Shown in pieces: positions 45,748-48,175 of a DNA stretch of 48,175 nt. The DNA comes from Propioniciclava soli. GTDB taxonomy: Bacteria > Actinomycetota > Actinomycetes > Propionibacteriales > Propionibacteriaceae. Positions within the stretch are counted from its first letter, which is position 1. Every line of letters starts with the position of its first letter. A model generated the notes under the pieces. The model was given only the letters and a program-made list of their open reading frames with translations, was not told where the DNA came from and ran no database searches. Location: contig NZ_JACYOT010000022.1 of NCBI RefSeq assembly GCF_014858005.1, forward strand, positions 1 through 48,175. Direction: 5' to 3'. The position numbers were made by a program, and so were the translations under genes.

Positions 45748-47163
45748 TCAGATCGCGTCGAGGTCGGCCAGGAACGTCTCGGCCCAGTGGTCGATGTCGT
45801 GCGTCGCGACCTGCTTGCGCAGGGCCCGCATGCGGCGCCGGGTCTCCTGCTTGCCCGCACGGCCGGCGGCCAGGATCGCCTCCTTCATGCCGTCGATGTC
45901 GTACGGGTTCACCTGCCAGGCCTGCTTGAGCTCGCGCGCCGCGCCGGCGAACTCGCTCAGCACCAGAGCGCCGTCGTTGTCGCTGCGGCAGGCCACGTAC
46001 TCCTTGGCCACCAGGTTCATCCCGTCGCGCAGCGGCGTCACCACCATCACGTCCGCCGCCCGGTAGAGCGCCGCCATCTCATCGCGCGGGAAGCTCTGGT
46101 GCAGGTAGTGGATCGGGGGGCGTCCGAGCTGGCCGGAGTCGCCGTTGATGCGGCCCACGAGCAACTCGATGTCGTCGCGCAACCGCTTGTACTCCTCGAC
46201 GCGCTCGCGCGAGGGCGTCGCCACCTGGACGAACACGACCTTCTCCGGGTCCAGCTCCCCGGAGGTGAACAGCTCGCCGAAGGCCCGCACCCGCTGGCGC
46301 AACCCCTTGGTGTAGTCGAGCCGATCGACACCGAGGAAGACGGTCTCGGCGGCCAGGTCCTCACGGATCTGCGCAGCCCGCTCCACCACCTCCGGGGAGT
46401 TCGCCAGGTCCTCGAACGCCTGCGTCGCGATCGAGATCGGGTAGGCGGCGGCCCGGCCCCGGCTGCCGTCCGGCCGGACGAACTCCTGCCGGTGGGTGTC
46501 CCAGCCGAGCCGGCGGCGGAGCAGGTTCAGGAAGTTGGTCGCGGCACCGGGCACCTGGAAGCCGACGAGATCGGCACCCGCCAGCCCCTCGAGCACGGCG
46601 CGGCGCCACGGAAGCTGCTGGAACAACTCCGAGGGGGGGAACGGAATGTGGAGGAAGAAGCCGATCCGCAGGTCGGGACGCATCTCGCGCAGCATCGAGG
46701 GCACCAACTGCAACTGGTAGTCCTGCACCCAGACCGTGCCGTTGTCGTCCGCTGCGGACGCGGCCGCCTCCGCGAAGCGGCGGTTGACGGCCACGTAGGC
46801 GTCCCACCACTCGCGATGGAACTCGGGGAACGCGACCGAGTCGTGGTACAGCGGCCAGAAGGTCGCGTTCGACATGCCCTCGTAGTACTCCTCCACCTCG
46901 CCGGCGGACAGGGCCACGGGGATCATGTCGATGCCGTCGTGGTGGAAGGGCTCCAGCTCCTCATCGGGTGCGCCATGCCAGCCGACCCACGCGCCGTCCT
47001 TGGCCTGCATGATCGGTACCAACGCCGTGACGAGCCCGCCCGGTGAAGTCTGCCAACCTGCCGAGCCGTCCGCGGCGGTGGTGCGTTCGACGGCCAGACG
47101 GTTGGCCACGACCACGAGGGCCGCCCGGGGGGTGTCGGTTCCGGCTTCGTTGCTCGTTGTCAT
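45748..47163 (-). CDS. otsA: Trehalose-6-phosphate synthase (GT20)
   Basis: The 471-residue enzyme joins UDP-glucose (or another nucleotide sugar) with glucose-6-phosphate to trehalose-6-phosphate. The N-terminal loop VVVANRLAVERT and SPGGLVTAL (substrate loop), VWVQDYQLQLVPSMLRE, FLHIPFPPSELFQQLPWR, GVDRLDYTKGLRQRV and PLRDGMNLVAKEYVAC are the GT20 signatures in order. AGGAGG lies 7 nt before ATG 47163. The gene is divergent from otsB with a 61-bp gap, an arrangement less common than an otsBA operon. Trehalose serves as osmoprotectant and cell-wall precursor in actinobacteria. Confidence 0.96.
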   Translation of the reverse strand: MTTSNEAGTDTPRAALVVVANRLAVERTTAADGSAGWQTSPGGLVTALVPIMQAKDGAWVGWHGAPDEELEPFHHDGIDMIPVALSAGEVEEYYEGMSNATFWPLYHDSVAFPEFHREWWDAYVAVNRRFAEAAASAADDNGTVWVQDYQLQLVPSMLREMRPDLRIGFFLHIPFPPSELFQQLPWRRAVLEGLAGADLVGFQVPGAATNFLNLLRRRLGWDTHRQEFVRPDGSRGRAAAYPISIATQAFEDLANSPEVVERAAQIREDLAAETVFLGVDRLDYTKGLRQRVRAFGELFTSGELDPEKVVFVQVATPSRERVEEYKRLRDDIELLVGRINGDSGQLGRPPIHYLHQSFPRDEMAALYRAADVMVVTPLRDGMNLVAKEYVACRSDNDGALVLSEFAGAARELKQAWQVNPYDIDGMKEAILAAGRAGKQETRRRMRALRKQVATHDIDHWAETFLADLDAI

Positions 47164-47224
47164 CAGTGAACCTCCTGACGTCCAACCTAGCCCGTCCGGC
47201 CTCCGGCGTGACAGGGTGGAGAAC

Positions 47225-48049
47225 ATGCACATCACCTCCGACGCCGGCCGCGCCGCCTGGTCCGCCATCGTCGCCGACCCCGCCTCGACCCTCGTGTGCA
47301 GCGACTTCGACGGCGTCCTGTCCCCCATCGTCCCCAACCCCGACGAGGCCTGGGCATCCGAGGCCACCCTCGGTGCCCTCGAACGGCTCGGGGGGCGCGT
47401 GGCCAAGGTCGCCGTCGTCACCGGACGCCCCGCGCGGCAGGCCGTCCGCCTCGGCCGCCTGGACGCCCGCGACGGCCTCGGGTCGGCGTCCGTGCTGGGG
47501 TTGTACGGATTCGAGCGTTGGGACGCCGGGACGGGCGCCTTCGACGAGCCCGAGGCGCCGGCTGGGGTTGCGGAGGCGGCCGCCGAACTGCCGGCGCTCT
47601 TGGCCGGGCTGGATCTGTCGGGCGCTCGCATCGAGTACAAGCGGCTCAGCGTCGGCGTCCACACCCGCGAGTTGCCCGACCCGGCGGGCGCGTTCGAGCG
47701 CCTCACCGCGCCGTTGGCGGAGCTGGCCGGACGCCACGGCCTGCAGACCGAGCCCGGCCGCCTCGTGATGGAGTTGCGCGCCCGGGGCCTCGACAAGGGC
47801 TACGCGATCCACCGCCTCGTCGACGAGGTGGAGCCCACCACGATCATGTACGCCGGCGACGATCTCGGCGACCTGCCCGCGTTCCGCGCCGTCCGCGATC
47901 TGCGCGACTCCGGCCGCGTCAAGGCCCTGCTGATCTGCTCCGGTTCCGATGAGCAGGACGCCCTCGTGGCGGTGTCCGACGTGGTCGTCGACGGCCCGGA
48001 CGGCGTCGCCGCGTTGTGGAACGCCCTGGCAGACGAACTGGCCGGCTGA
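47225..48049 (+). CDS. otsB: Trehalose-6-phosphate phosphatase (HAD family)
   Basis: The 274-residue HAD phosphatase removes phosphate from trehalose-6-phosphate. Motif I is SDFDGVLSPI (Asp27 nucleophile, Asp29), motif II is VVTGRPARQA, KGYAIHRLVDE and AGDDLGDLPAF carry the Lys and the acidic motif IV. It makes trehalose together with the divergent otsA. GGTGGAG precedes the ATG. The 48059-48091 hairpin may end its transcript. Confidence 0.94.
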   Translation: MHITSDAGRAAWSAIVADPASTLVCSDFDGVLSPIVPNPDEAWASEATLGALERLGGRVAKVAVVTGRPARQAVRLGRLDARDGLGSASVLGLYGFERWDAGTGAFDEPEAPAGVAEAAAELPALLAGLDLSGARIEYKRLSVGVHTRELPDPAGAFERLTAPLAELAGRHGLQTEPGRLVMELRARGLDKGYAIHRLVDEVEPTTIMYAGDDLGDLPAFRAVRDLRDSGRVKALLICSGSDEQDALVAVSDVVVDGPDGVAALWNALADELAG

Positions 48050-48058
48050 TCGGAACAC

Positions 48059-48091
48059 GCGACCGACGCCTCGGCCCGCTCGGACGGTCGC
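48059..48091 (+). terminator. Hairpin after otsB
   Basis: GCGACCG (48059-48065) and CGGTCGC (48085-48091) can pair across a 19-nt loop directly after the otsB stop. No U-tract follows, so it is only a candidate terminator. The remaining 80 bp to the window end show no gene. Confidence 0.4.
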
Positions 48092-48175
48092 CGTCACGGG
48101 TGCCCAGCAGAACGCTGGCCCTCGAGCGGCCAACGCGCCCTAGGAGCCTGCTGAACAAGGCGTCTATCTGACGGC

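Noticed and set aside
48125-48175. Possible insertion-sequence end at the right edge (GAGCCTGCTGAACAAG)
   Set aside because: Only ~50 bp are visible, with no transposase, target duplication or matching inverted repeat in the window.

Overview
The window is about 48 kb of very GC-rich DNA from the chromosome of an actinobacterium (high-GC Gram-positive). This rests on four things: a dnaK-grpE-dnaJ-hspR operon with HspR (HAIR-type) operators, a class E-like sortase, a DtxR/IdeR-type iron box, and many genes whose -10 hexamer lies only 6-8 nt before an ATG or GTG (leaderless transcripts). A family such as Propionibacteriaceae would fit, but the sequence alone does not prove it. Most of the window is ordinary core genome with dense coding. 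I saw no rRNA, tRNA, prophage, complete insertion sequence or CRISPR array.

Left part (1-14.4 kb): an intergenic repeat mosaic at the left edge, class II fructose-bisphosphate aldolase, a Pro/Gln/Trp-rich membrane protein, a TetR regulator divergent from a GH13 glycosidase with two matching palindromic operators between them, a SpoU-type RNA methyltransferase, a DUF368 protein followed directly by a DedA protein (both families linked to undecaprenyl-phosphate recycling), LemA, orotate phosphoribosyltransferase, a decayed ABC-exporter remnant, a sortase, a two-gene unit (alpha/beta hydrolase and spermidine-synthase-like protein), a second copy of the repeat mosaic, a secreted zinc peptidase and a small membrane protein.

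Middle (14.4-34.3 kb): clpB with a HAIR operator, a 46-bp near-perfect palindrome, a DEAD-box helicase, a dicarboxylate/amino-acid symporter whose stop codon lies inside an iron box, and the iron-siderophore operon this box should control (ATPase, binding lipoprotein, fused double permease, siderophore-interacting reductase). Then come an M3 peptidase, an MFS transporter, an alkyltransferase-like protein coupled to a CBM48/coiled-coil protein, a GNAT acetyltransferase, an ABC exporter with an altered P-loop, an uncharacterised 301-residue protein and a small AAA ATPase.

Right part (34.3-48.2 kb): the hspR-dnaJ-grpE-dnaK operon (transcribed leftward from two HAIR-like sites), a binding-protein-dependent ABC importer of ferric-iron/2-aminoethylphosphonate type, a STAS/SpoIIAA-like protein with a disulfide-type flavoprotein, a DinB-like protein, a VapBC toxin-antitoxin pair, and divergent otsA/otsB for trehalose synthesis.

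Three things stand out. First, two intergenic loci 11.6 kb apart share a composite of 52-bp-period and 20-bp-period repeats. Second, the heptamer GGACGCC is strikingly frequent on both strands and appears to force use of the GGA glycine codon before CGC. Third, putative lipid-carrier translocases of two unrelated families sit side by side. HspR with its three sites, and the iron box with its operon, form two regulons that can be read directly from this window.
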